NCBI GenBank assembly: GCA_031841125.1
Contig: CM063113.1
Coordinates: 60,071,211-60,135,210, forward strand
Direction: 5' to 3'
DNA: 64,000 bases
From: Acanthococcus lagerstroemiae
Lineage: Eukaryota > Arthropoda > Insecta > Hemiptera > Eriococcidae
Shown: piece by piece, positions 32,220 through 45,800 of the stretch
Layout: each line of letters opens with the position of its first letter
How positions within the stretch are numbered: the first letter of the stretch is position 1
The notes under the pieces: generated by a model
What the model was told of the DNA's origin: nothing
Databases searched by the model: none
The model's input: the letters and a program-made list of their open reading frames with translations, nothing else
Translations under genes and position numbers: made by a program

Positions 32220-33760
32220 ATATTTTGCTCCCGAGAGAGGCTGCATAACAGATGGATAATGTACTTCTCCATGTTCGGCTTTTCTACAAATGCAGCCAGC
32301 AGGCAGACAGGCCTCAAGGTAAACCGCTGCTGGAAGTATTTTCCACCTAATTCGCGAACTCGCTTATCTTGTGGTTGTGCTGACCCGCGTTCAGATAACG
32401 TCACCACCTTCCTCGATGAGATAACGCGAGTATAAAATATATTATACCATTACAATTATTCGTGAAGAAAGGAAATTCTCGTCGAGGACGTCGGATTACA
32501 AAGAAATCCGAATGCATGCAATTTCAGAAAATTTCACGTAGTTTCGCTCGAAAAAATTCCAAAAATTGCGACGCGTTCGCTTGAATTTGTGAACCAAACA
32601 GAGAGTCTCCTAGGAAACGAACTCGGCCATACAAATAATTCAGTCCGTTTACATATGCCAAAAGAAAGAAGGAAAGAGGGTGAGAAAGAGAGTGTGTGTG
32701 CGCGTTCGTGTGTGAGAAAAAGAGAGAGAAAATATGTTCGTCGTATTTTTAAGTTAATAGGCATCGTCGGGTAAATAGTACCTACCTTTTCATAATATTA
32801 AACGACTTACATCTCATGTGTCGTGTTTCGCTCATGTGCGTCAAATAATCGCAATAAATTTTTGGATGTAACTGAAAAGGCAAAATATGCCTACTCCCGA
32901 TTTCTTAAACAAACAAAGTATTTCACGAATTGGTCTCCTCCCCCCCCCCCCGAAGTTGGATCTTTACAGGACAGAAATGGATCATGTGACAAGGGTTAGG
33001 TTCTTTTCAACATCAAAACAGAGGTTCTTTCAGTCGCTGATTTTGCATATGGCATCGAATTTTTTCCGGCCTCGATTTAAACCCAAAAATTCAAATTTCG
33101 GATCTAAAATAAGTCAAACTTAAATTGGCTCGAAGAATTAAACGAAATTTCGAAATTGGGCAGATTGTGTGTGTGTATGTGTGGGGGGAGGGGTTGTTAA
33201 TTTTAAATATCTCATCAGATTGTTGAACCAGTTCCCACGGTTTTCATTTCGGCCCAAAAATGAAAATTTTGACACAAGATGAACTAAAATTAAATCGACT
33301 TTAAGGCTTGAATAAGTTATCGAAATTATTATCATGTTTTGGCGGTTGGTTGATTCCGAATATCGTATAATATTTTTGATCTGGCTCCGATTTAAGACAG
33401 TGAACGAAGTACTTGTTAAATCTTCTATTTGACACCCCTCCTCTTCCGGCTCCAAAATCAATAAATAAATACAGCCTTGAAGTTGATGTTCCGGTCCACC
33501 CACTGGGACATAGGCCTCCTTGATCAATTATTTTGATACAAGGCCTACAAGTCTAATTCCCCTAGGTGACAAGCCATTAATGGGAATGGTTATGAAATAG
33601 TTTTCCTTCTCTATAAGGGACATGCAACCTGCATGGCTCACCAGACCAGTAGTAGTCATATGTGTGGCTAACACAACACACCTTTTTCAAGTCGACGTCA
33701 TACAGATCCGTAACAGTACTTGGTTCTTGTATGGCATGAAAATAAATATACAGGAACGAT
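32220..33760. other. Intergenic DNA without a supportable gene
   Basis: C- and G-runs (32939-32951 and 33182-33191) and a TG tract near 33167 are present. Near 33490-33530 the minus strand reads AGGCCTATGTCCCAGTGGGT, a phrase like the 3' end of RTE/CR1-type LINEs, followed by a TTATTTATTTATTG tail. A short LINE 3' end is possible. Confidence 0.35.
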
Positions 33761-33762
33761 TT

Positions 33763-33793
33763 CATGGTGAGAGCAGGGATTCCCTCACCATGC
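33763..33793. other. Short perfect hairpin
   Basis: CATGGTGAG and CTCACCATG pair perfectly across a 13-base loop. Its function is unknown. Confidence 0.5.
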
Positions 33794-33837
33794 TACCTTT
33801 AAGGGTTAACAAAAATACCCACTGTGCGCCAACGAAT

Positions 33838-34016
33838 GTAGTGACTCCCATAAGAAATCAACGGAGCAAAAATCATTATATTACTACCTGAGAATAAGAA
33901 ATTTGTTAGAAAACAGAAGTTTATTAGCAAATGCTAACAACCTTCTGGATTAGAAATATTTCTCAGGTAGTACCATCATGATCTTTGTTTCGTGTGTTTT
34001 CTTATGGGAATCGATT
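33838..34016. repeat. Inverted repeat with arms of about 55 bp
   Basis: Left arm GACTCCCATAAGAAA ... TACTACCTGAGAATA (about 33841-33897) is matched in reverse by TATTTCTCAGGTAGTA ... TTCTTATGGGAATCG (about 33957-34015), with scattered mismatches and a loop of about 60 bp. It could be a small MITE or a hairpin-RNA locus. Confidence 0.55.
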
Positions 34017-34205
34017 TTGCTAAGGATCTGTGTTACGTCACCAGAAAAAGGTCTATTGTAGTCTTTTTGAATTCCGGCGGAACAATTAAAGTGAACTCCA
34101 CCTCTTGCTACAGTTGGCGTAGCTTGGTCGGATGTTAAGAGTTTTTCATAATATTTATATTCTTGTATTTTATTATTTCCTTATCATATTTTTACCTTAA
34201 AAATT

Positions 34206-34283
34206 CGCCGTCCGTACTGAGATTCGAACCCCGCGTTCCGTGGTTTAGGAGGCAGCGTTCGAATCCACTCGGCCACCAAGCCC
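34206..34283 (-). repeat. tRNA-like SINE head or tRNA pseudogene
   Basis: The minus strand reads GGGCTTGGTGGCCGAGTGG (acceptor and A-box TGGCCGAGTGG), then a spacer, then GGGGTTCGAATCTCAG (B-box GGTTCGAATC). The spacing fits a Ser/Leu-type tRNA. The 3' acceptor half that should pair with GGGCTTG is absent; instead an AT-rich body follows. A SINE derived from a tRNA is the better reading, with tRNA pseudogene as the alternative. Confidence 0.6.
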
Positions 34284-34289
34284 TTAATT

Positions 34290-37200
34290 AATGGGCAAAA
34301 TTTAGTGGATTTAGAAAAATATCAAAGTACGATTTTAGTTCCTCTTGACAAAAACTATCACCACTTCCCATTTTCCTCGCCTAAACTGAGACTGTTTTCG
34401 AAATCAATTTTACAGGCCCAGCTGGGGTAGAAGTACAGAATGCAAAACTTCCTTCCTTCTGTAAACACTCTGATGTATCTATTTGGTTCATAAGACTACG
34501 TACTCGCGGAATAAAGGTGTGGTAACCGACGGCGAAGCTCCTTTAGGATACAGGAAGGTTGGTCGGTTTTGGGAGGAGGAACCACTGTTTGTGTGAAGTA
34601 CGTACGAGGTAACACAGTGTTGGACTGAGTATCCGAAATCGTAATATCTCGTGGTATAGGCACTACCCTGACCTAATGGCCTATCGGGGACACAAACACA
34701 CAAAGACAAAATAGCTTACGAATAACACAGAAACGAAAAGACTATTTATTTACGATAATCGGTGATGTTCCTCGTCGGTGGAGGTAAACAGAAAACGGTG
34801 ACTTCTTCCAGGTATCGGACGGCTCAGGAACTTTCGTGTGCTGGCGAACGTGGAGCGAGGGATGTGCTCAACACGTTGTCAGGAGTCCGCTAGTCGGTCG
34901 CGAATACGGAAAAGCTCAACGGTTTCGGCAAATCGCGCGCGTGTTGAGGAGTTACGACACTCTCCTCAAAAGCGAATCAAACGACGACTTTCCCTCACAC
35001 TTATGAAGAGGCGAACTTAGGGTTTTTACAACAAAAAAAAAGGCCAGCTCAAAGCTCTCATGAATGCGTTAGGATCTTCTCGCTTTGCTGTCCAGGAACC
35101 AAGTCCTCGCTGCCGCATTTCCTCGAATCGTCAACGATGAGTTTTCCCCCTCTCTTGATAGGTCCAGGAAGTCACAGAAAAGTGGAAAAGTCGATAAATA
35201 TCGAAGAAGAGCGGTAGGAATAGTATTATCAGGAACGAACATGTAGGAACAGAAATTAACGAGTTAGGAGAAGTGAGAGAGAGATACTCGTTGGTATATC
35301 TATCGCATATTACGATATCAATAGAGCGCAGCTCGGTCACCACAAAGGGTATTAACTTGAAACACGCGTAAAATTTCGAATTTCGAAAATCCTGAAAGGT
35401 CTAAGAAAGCTATTTGGTGTATTTCTATAGAGCTGAATTTACGTATCTGATTTCACAAATCATTTCGAGATGCCTCTGGCACGTTGTATGCAATGACCCA
35501 TATTCAGGTCTGAAAGAGAAGTTCATTTCAGAACGGACTAATTTTTTAAAGTATTAAAACGATCTCATTTCGCAACTGATGTAGGCGAACACTATAACAC
35601 TCGAACCCATGCGTAACGAATTACGAAGATGTATTATATAGACTGGTTGTGTGGAATGTTAATACTTCCAAGTAGAGCTTTTCCATTTCTATTTCGCATT
35701 TTAATCCTTCTCGAACTTTGTACTTTTGAACAGGCGAAAAGGTTAAGCTGCGGTTGAATTATTTTCATTTACCGGGGGTTGGTGCGGTCGGCTGTTTTTA
35801 TTTCATTTCGAAGGTTGTCCGTTGTCGGCCAGTGTACCACGAACGACGGAAACGAAGTTGCTTTTCCCATTTTCGAATATATTATGCATAAACGGGTCAC
35901 GTGTATAGCATTTAATATCTTTTAATTCGATTACGGTACCGCCTACTCGTATACATATTATACGTATACATATAGGCCTATACGTACAGGGGGCGAATAA
36001 GTCGAAAGTTTGGAAAACGGTGTGTTTTATTCGTGTACGAAATTTCGAACTCGAATATTTTGGAACCGTTGGTCGGATAAGCGCAACCAAACTGATATTA
36101 AGGTAATAAAGAGAGCAAATAATAAAAACCAACATGGAGAAGAAATTCGAAGTTTAACGCTGGTTTTCAACTTTTCCCACCGCTTCAAATCGTTGCCACA
36201 TGTTCCTTATTATTATTTTTTCTTTGCGCTTGGTACAAGTGAAAAAACAAAAAATAAAAAGAAATTGGGAGAAAAAGAAAAGTTGCTTATTTTTAAAACA
36301 ATATCTCTTTTGAACCAGTCAATAGTTTCGCCGAGTTTTTTCTCGCAAGCTGGAAAGTATTCGCTAATTTCTTCGTAGTGAGACATAAAATCAGATTTGT
36401 GGTTGGATGAACTGAGTTACACTTCTCACTCGTTAAGACACTCCGATTAATCCGATATACATTCGCGTTTAAAAGGTCATTTACGACTGATAACCTAACA
36501 AGAAGAAAATTCTGAAGTTGAGGCTTCGGTATCGCTATCGTTCAATCCTTTGGCTCATTTTTGTGCAGGATGTCTCAAGGTGAACGATCCACCTTTAACC
36601 CCAAGTGAGTAGGCAACGGAATGGCAGCGAGGAAAGTGGACCAGGAAGCTAAAGAGCCAAAGCCGACTAGTTAAGCGCTATAAAAATTGCAAAAATCAAG
36701 TAGAGACCGTCGCTAGTTTTCCATGAAATTACACGTTAGACCACTAGCCCAGGCATATTGGACTTTCGTTTGAAAAAAATTCAGATCCTGATGACATTTG
36801 GTACATACGTATGTTGCGTTGTGCTAATGAACATACTGAAAGACCTCAGGTCAGAAAATAAGAGGCTCCACCCTTGTTAAAAGCTCGCTCCAACTTTATT
36901 TTCTTTCAAACTCCATAATATCTAGTAACAGCATGCTGGCTACCGTGAGGGAAGGCTCAAGACCCTACAGCCCTCCTCCCCTGAATCTATACCAGAGAAG
37001 ATCGATGGCTAAGAGTTTATTCAAATACAAAATAGATTATCATACTTCATGTTTGCGAGATTGTTGAAATAAGTCGTGAAAATCATTTTAAATGGAAATT
37101 GGAGTATTTGAAGGGGTGGTTGTGGAGAAAATTTTCTAAAATTAATGTAATACGGATGTCACTTCTTATGTTTTAGAGGTCGTTGAATCAACTTTGCAAA

Positions 37201-39590
37201 CAATTCTATTTATTTTATTATGCGTTATTAGGAGACCGAAAGAGAAATGAGGTTCGTAATCTCCTGAAACTATACAGGAAGTATCATTTCTTATATTTTT
37301 GAATTATTCATTTCTGGAATCAGTGTTACCCTAAATTCAAAAACTAAGTACATGCGGAGGGAATGAGGTGGCTGAATATTAAAAATTCTCTAAAATACAG
37401 GTGAAAAATGCCTTTTCAAAATGCACTAAGTCATTTTTGTTCTCTGTATTCTTCGGAATCGCAAGATGGAACATCTATACTCAGTCATTAGTGTCTCCAT
37501 CGAATTGCAAAAAAAAAAAATTCCTTCGTGTTATCACAATATTTTCTAATGAAAAAGCTTATTTCCAAAACACTGTTTAATCCATTCGCTACGTATTCTA
37601 ATTCCAACGTGCAGTAAGTACAGTTGTTTTCTCCAGCTCTCGCAAATATTTTTGAAAATAGTAAGTATTTCTCTGTCATATTCTCATATTCGTTAAGGTT
37701 GAGACTGACTTCTATCAAAAATCGTAAGGAAAAAATCAACATTGAGATCTATGAACAGTTTTTGTGGTTCCCGAACAATTTAAAAAACATGTACTAACTT
37801 GGTTTTAGAAAGACAAACCCTCATTAATTTTATGGGTATAATTTCTTTTATGTAGATATTATATAATTATATCGGTTTCATTTCTTATTCGTAGATATTA
37901 TATGATTATCATACGGGTATCATTTCTTGTATAAACCTATTATAATAGAGATCGCTAAATTCGTTTTTGGAAACTATTTTACTATAATTTAAGTTAGAGT
38001 ATTGGTTGAGAGAGGAGTCTTCCTTTCTATATATAGGTGCCGAATTCTTCAAGTTGGAAAACAGCTATTAAAGGAATCTCCTAAATTAAAAATCGATAAT
38101 TTCGGTGCTAACCGTAACTAAAGATATGGATACAATCAACCCGCCATTTTAATTAGAGACCACCGGTTCAAAATCTTCCAGTTTTCTCCAGATAGACTCT
38201 GTTTTCCAACTTTTGATAGTATTTGTGATTTCTGCATGAAGGTATATTTTAAGTACCTCACAAGAATAATGCAAAGCAACTGGTGGAAAAATATTTTGAA
38301 TTTTCTTGAATTTTGCAATTCGCCAATTGGTGTTTTACAGAAAATTTTTAGTGTGAAGGGTCAGAATGAATAAATATTCACCGCATGATTCTACACTACA
38401 TATATCTGGGACGTAGGGTCTAAAACTTGAATCAAAATTTCGAGAAAGTTAGAAGCTCTTGAGATATAATAGGCTTTGGAATTGACTTTTGGCAATAAAA
38501 ACAGTGGATCAACTGTACCGATGGTCCGATGCGTAGCTAATAGCTATAACAACTGACCTTTATTGCTGTCAGTGTTCCATGATTCTACTTCCAATTATGA
38601 AACGAAAAAAATTTCATTAAATAATAATATTTCAATCGACCACGCCTCAACGTAAGAGTGGCAACCCAATACGTACATCTACATGCGGTCAAGATAAGTT
38701 GCCTTCTGCCTATTCACCCATTTTAAGGAGGATTAATTTATTCGGATGCACCTAATTTATAAAATTATGTAGTTTTCATTTATTCTCATTAAACTACATA
38801 TTGACATCATTCTTCCAGGTAAAATAAGGAATACTATAGTAATACTACACTTTTGTCATCCAAAACAATTGCCGATTTCATATGCGGCAGAACTAAGAAA
38901 ATGTCGTCTTTCATCAATACTTAGGCATACATTTACAAATGGAGAGGATAGCGAGGGTTGCTGGCATAGAATGTTGTGTTAGTCACAACATGTGGAAGGT
39001 CGAATTTTCCTCCACCTTGTTCTGTATCGAACAGAATTCGTCACATTATTTTCGTAGTGTTATCAAAATGAACACGCGTGCATGCTCTTCAAGCTCAATC
39101 AGATAAAATCAGAGTTTTGACCCGTTCATTCACGGATTAGTCTTAAATTTTACGGTAAAATAAAAATTAATTCGATCGATCCCGCCAATTATTCACAATT
39201 TTCCTCGATCCAAAATACTGCAATAATTCTGAGGGTTGTAAGAAACATCATTCGTTTCTACGACCAGTGCAGTAAGAAAGTTTACTTATTTGTACTTTAA
39301 GAAACTTAGCTTTGAACTGAGGGGTAACCATTATTCACACCGTTATGATCTTTCTACTGTTTTCCGAAAACCTGTCGCAAAGATTGGCCGTTTGCGAACA
39401 TAAGAGTTAGTTGTCTAACTGATTTAACTGACCGCCCTTGCCATTCGCAGTTGCACTAGGCTCGATAACTTTTTCATGAACATTCATTAAACGCTCCGAC
39501 GACTCAAGTGACACTCAAACCACGCTTCGAGCATCCCATTCGAAAAAGAAAAATTCCTCGTCTACGTCACAAGGTAATATCGACGAGAAG
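34290..39590. other. Long gene-free stretch before the takeout gene
   Basis: No supportable gene. The 34.5-35.3 kb part is less AT-rich with several CpGs, and overlapping frames lack domains. A decayed LTR or a CpG-rich promoter-like zone would both fit. 36.0-39.5 kb is AT-rich and featureless by eye apart from short simple repeats. Confidence 0.4.
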
Positions 39591-39809
39591 CTCAGCCTGT
39601 ATTTAAACAAGGTGTATATTATCCGAAAGTTTATTTTTTTTAACCGGAATTTTTGCGCGTTATGGTACCTAGTGTACAGCGTTCGTTACACAGTGCTTGA
39701 ATTTTTCACCTAGTTTTTTTATTCCTCTTTTCTTTTAATTTCTTTTTTCATTCCTTCTTTTTTTTTTTTTCTTTCCTCCTAAATGCTCTCTTAAACTTTT
39801 TTAAAGACA

Positions 39810-42800
39810 ATGTATTTTAGAAACTTTTCTTATTTAACTTTTTTTTATTTATTGTGTTGTACCACCGTTAAGACTGAATTCCAGTTGCGTAAGTTTTGCA
39901 TTTTTATCACAGATTAATTTGGGAGGGTAGATGTATATACCTATATTTTTTGTGCTGGTAATTAAGAGTGAGAAAATGGGAGGAAATGAGCCGAATAGTC
40001 TGCAATGTACTGGGAATAGAGTTCTACTTTTGTAGCTATTTGTAGTTCGTAATTTTCAACGGGAATATTAAGTCGCTAAGTTTATATTTCTGGTATATCA
40101 CGAGTAACAACTTGTTGAAAAACCAACTGCCGTTTTTCGCCTGCGGAACTTGATCTTGGAAAACGCTCATCGAGGAGAAAATATACAAGATAATTCTCAC
40201 CTTAATAATGCGATATGAATGTACGCATACTTCATTAAGGATTTTCAAGTCTCCTTCTGGTACAAGAGTTTTACAATAAAAATATTTTGACAACGGACTT
40301 TTCGAGATAATTCGACCTTACCAAAAGGAAAATGGCGATTTCTTCGAGTTATTCCTACCCGTCAGATGTTCCCATTTCAATTGACCCGAACAAAAGAATT
40401 TCAGGGCACTCTAATCAGATTGTCTAACGAAATTGAAAACCAAAAATAAGATACTATTAAGAAACGTACAGTTAAATATGATCTTGAAATTTTTTTTTTT
40501 TATTTTGTAAGACTAATGTTTAATAACATTCCTAAGAAAATTTGAGTGGACTTCAAAACTCTTGGCTCGCAAGGATAGTTCGACGCACGTTTATTATTTC
40601 AAAATTGTAGGTCATTTCTGACCTCATGCGCTTATCACCTGGAAGTGTCTCTACTTATACTCAACAAAGGACAAGTCTACCAACAGCACGAACAAGAACA
40701 GACATTGGAAAAGTAGTAAAATCAAAAAGGAAGAAGGTGCGTTCAGGGTCGTAGCTAATGATTTTTCTTTGTAAATGAGGAAGAGAACGTAGGTAGGAAA
40801 AATTCAAAAATGCTGACTATAATATAAAGATTATCGTTTTCAGTACTGAATTTTGATGCTGAAAGTTGTTCATTTATTGACTGAACGAGAACTGGCAAAT
40901 GAACTGGCATGTAATGAAAGGATGGTGAGGAAAAGTAAATACTTCGTCACACTTCTACTACCACTAGGTATTACGAAAAATAAACCAGGTATCAGTGTGT
41001 GAACGTAAACGCGATTCATTCTTGTGCGATTGCTTCGCTCGACTTCGTCTCGTTCAGCAACATTCGCACTCGAATGAAATCACTTGCTTTCACACTCTGA
41101 TACGTAATATTCTATTTCCACCTTCTTCCACACGATGGTGAAATATGAAGTAACCTTGAGATTTCATATTTTTGTCCAGAGCTTGTATGAGTCTGAGATA
41201 AAACCGAAGCGGGAGGGGGAGGGGGCAAAAGGTAACACTTCACACCTAAGTCTGGAAATTTCGTCAGTCAGTCTGAAGAATTAGGCAGACGGTGATCTTC
41301 CTTCTGCTTGGTACAGAAAATATCTAAACATGTCAGTCGGTATTCACTCAAATGTTGAAAAAGTCAGGAAATTCTCAGACCCAGTTGGAAAAATTGAGAA
41401 GAAGGCTTTTTCTTCAGTTGTGAACTGAAATTTTTATCATTTCATTAGAATTTTCCACGTTTACAAACCCACGAATGTGTTTCTCGCACCGGCGCGGATA
41501 AGATTTAATAAAAAGACTTACAGCGCCTTAAATCATTTTCCCGGTAAATCGAGCCTACAGAATTTTATTTGGAACTTTTGCGTACATTAGAAATATTCAA
41601 TAAGACACACCAAAGAAGCGATTTTCGGAAATACTCGACCTTGCATTCCGAATTAGTTCCTTAAGTTCAACGACCGCGATTTTCGAATTCAACGAAGTTC
41701 GATTACCCGGAAAAGCTCGGCCATCAGAATGCCATTTGAAATAGCTGTTGCATTACAGCGTTAGCTTCGTGAAATCTTGCCAACACTAACTGACCCCGAT
41801 TTTAATTACAGCGCCATATCTGAAACGATGTTCCATATCAGCGCCGGATTTCAATCAATGTATGATAAGCAATGCGGAAGCACTGATGCCGGAAATCATG
41901 AACGGTAAGTATAGAATGCGTTTTCAGAAGATAGCTAACATGTTTAGTATCCAAGCGGTAGCTCGAAGTTGAGTAACTCAAGTCTGATGATTCTGAACCT
42001 AAAGATAAACAGAGGAATAGCTAAAAAATGTCGTTGGTTTTAAGTAAGCAAACGTTGTTCGCCCACTTTTTTTCAAAAATTAGATATTGGTACGATTGGG
42101 AAGTTGAGTTGAAGACTAAGAAAATTACATCCTCAAGATGTCTAATATCAATTTCATAACTAGCGATATCGATCCGAACAAAAATTACGTAACTCAGGCT
42201 TGTGACTTAAATGGTCGCGGAGAACTCCATTTAAGATTTTATCAGAAAGAAAGGAAACAGATATACAATGTGTACTTCCTTGACCGATGATATGGTGTAT
42301 TTAGATCAAGAAGGAAATTTCGGCTTTCGACTCCATTTTTCCCTGCCAATTAGGGCTGTCAATTTTTCTTCAAATACGCTCAGAGATGTGGCATTCATGT
42401 TTTATCCACGGCAAGAGAGAAAGAAAAGGTTACAACATACCTTCGGGATTCCAAAATAAACCGAAGTAGGCTGTGACATGTTTTAGGTCATGAATATAAG
42501 TTGGGTATAGCGTTTGAGGGTTCATCCATCTACTTACATCTTATTCGAAGCTGGTTATACGATTAATAAAATAAATTCGTCAAGAAGTTAACAATAGTTG
42601 TAAAATTATTCGAATAGAAAAAGGTAACGTGTGGTTCCTGTTATATCAGGCAATAGTTCACCTTTTGTACATCCAGTTTAATTTTGCATTCCTATAATTA
42701 GTTTAAGTTGTGTGTTAAAAATTTTCGCCAGAATTCGCCAAATTTCGAAAATCGCAATACATCACCTCTTACCTAATTTAAATGGTATTCTCCTAATTTA

Positions 42801-45800
42801 GTTCGTAAATTTGAAGAAAATGTAACTTCAAAAAGATAAATTGATGCTAACAATTTTCTCTTCTTTGAACTAATCCTTCTTAGGCTTCCTATCACAAAAA
42901 ACGATGAATATGAACCACAATAATAATACTGAACTACCATTTCATCATTTGGTAAAAAATTCGAAGATAAATTGGAAAATTTGTTGTCGGTTTTCCTGGT
43001 TTCTCAATCTGAAGAATACAATCAATTCCAGCAGCAGATAAGGGAGGGGTCGACTTTTAAATCACAATAACAATATTTTCCCTTTTAACGCACTTCACAT
43101 TTTCACTTTCTCTCTTTGCTGTTTCTTTGGTGCCAAAGGGTTAGAGTACATACATAGAAAGTTATACCTATAGAAATCGTCGACAGAACCAATATGCAAC
43201 TGACTTAACATGAAGATGCGAGACTGCAGCCATCAACAAAGCTGGACACTCAGAAAGCCGAAAAGATGATACGGAGCTGAATACAGAGGCCTAGTGCGGG
43301 GGGGGGGGGCTTAAAATTCTTCGGAGTTGGCATTTTTCGGGAAATTCGATCAGTCGGTCGGAATTTTAGATCATCAGTCATTAAAACAAGAAAATCTTGA
43401 ATGGAAAATTTTTGTGTTCTCGTTCGAATTCACCCATTTTTAATTGGCATTTTAGACATCAATCAGCAAAATTAACTTATGTAAGATATTGAAGTCTTAC
43501 AGCTTTCTAACTTCAGGGTTCGCGACGCCTGTAGTTGAATTTATTGATTTTTAAAGTTTACAGCCCTCTCCGCCCTCTACTACGGTATCTCAGTTGAGTC
43601 CAATACTGTAAGAATGCAGTATCTCACTTACATACGGCATCGCCACATGAGAACTGTCTTGCAGCAGTGGGTTCAATTTCGGAATCGACACAATGAATTT
43701 CGTTACTTTGGAAATCCAAACAACAAGTGTTGGGCAGTAACTAACTACAGCGACAGCTACTCTCTTAAAAGTAACTTAGCTACAACTTTCAATCTACTGC
43801 TTGTAGTAGTTGGGTCGAAAAATTGATTGGCGACTGCAAACTACATCTCGAGTAGTTGCAAACAACAACTACAAGTACTATCTGTAGCTGCTCGCTGCAG
43901 CTACTTTAGTGGAAGCTACAGTAGCTGTAGTTTGAAATAACAGCTACAGCTAGTAGTAGTGAAAAATGTAGTTGCGGCGATCAGCTACAGCTACGTAGCT
44001 GTAGCTGTAGCTGTAAACAGACAACTATACCTACTCATGATTTACTCGAATCACCAAAAAATGGAGAAACCAAAAAAATTTTGCGGGGGGGGGTGTAAAA
44101 ATATATATTTTTGGGAATTTTTGGGGTGGGGGTAAAAATTTTTTTTGAGAAGGTGTAAACATTTTTTTGGTGGGGATTTCTTTTGGAGGGGGTGAAAATA
44201 TTTATAACTGCAATTACGTATACATATAATTATTGGCCTTTAAATGGGGGGAGGGGTAGAAATTACCCCCCCCCCCCAGCGACGCCCATAACTATACAGG
44301 GTTAGTCAGTTTTCTTTCCGCCATAGGAAAACTCCGTTACAATGAAGATTTGTTATCGGTTTCGTCGCTATTCACGAATAGCGTATAGCGCGCACGAGCG
44401 CGCATAACCGATAACAGAACGAACTGTACATTTTGGTAGATAAGATAACACATTATGTCATCCTTTCGCCATAGGAAAACTGATTAACCCTGTATGTATA
44501 GTTTGTTTCTTTATACATATGGTTTCCGCATTGTTCGGTGATTCGAGTAGATTATGAGTAGGTGTAGTAATCTGCTTATAGCTACAGCTACAGCTATAGC
44601 TGTAGCTGATATCCACAACTACATTTTTCACAACTACTATCTGTAGCTGTTATTTCAAACTACAGCTGCTGTAGCTTCCGCAGAAGTAGCTGCGGCGAAC
44701 AACTTCAAACTACTTCATGTAGCTGTAGTTGAAGCTACATTTTGCCCAATACTGCAAACAACTATACAATGAATAGAACTATTTAAGAGTAAAATCAAGT
44801 TCTGAATAATTTTCATTCGACTATTAAGGAATTATTTTGACATGCAATGAAGCACCGGCGCACAGTGATCCGAGATAACAAAGACCGAAAGAGTCACATA
44901 CATTTTTCAATTACATCGGCAGTGCTCGCATTTTACAGCTCTCGGACCACAGTGCACGCTTCGTTATACTCAAGTCAATATCTAAAAAATGAGAAATATA
45001 TATATAATAAAAAAAAAATAAAATAAAAAAAACCAAGACCATGAAAATGTTAGTACTGTTAGGAACGGGGTTGGATTAAAGCCTTCTATAAGTTAAATAG
45101 AATGTTAACCACTGAAATCACCACATAACCAAATTCCGCTCACACAGCAAGGGGATTTTGCTTGAGAACAGAGCCGCTCGGACATGAAACCTCCTGAAAC
45201 CATTGAAAGAAGTGTTTCCTTCTCTGGTACCCCACGCCGCAAACTCTAGTTGGACCAACAATCTAGTTTCCTCTAGCATTTGCCTTTTTCATTATCATCA
45301 ACTGCCGACACCAAAATGGAAGAATCGGTGTCGGAAATAGGATGGTCACCGAGTGCCGACGCGATCCTCGAATTACGGTTCATTTATTCGGCAACTGTCA
45401 CCGACTCGGGAAACGGCACGACATTCCGACTGCAGCTAGAGAGCTATTTGTCTGCCTGAAATCGAAAAACAAGTCATCTGCGGAAATCGCCGATACAATT
45501 AGCGATCAAACGAGGTGGCAAACTACGCAACATTGTACATCAAACAGTCCACCCATCGTGATTACAGAACGAAAATGAAACAATTTCGGGCCCCTTTCGA
45601 CGCAGCAAATACCCTCTCTCTGTGTGGTACATGTATAGGAGGCCGAGACTAATAACTGTACTGTACGAGAAATATACACAAAAACGCGTTAGACGCGCAA
45701 TATTCGTGAATTTTTTATCAAGTGAAAATTCGAAACAGCTAGTTCGACAGATGAGTTACGATGGTGTGGCCTTCCAATTACGTCGCCGGGTGCCGGACAA

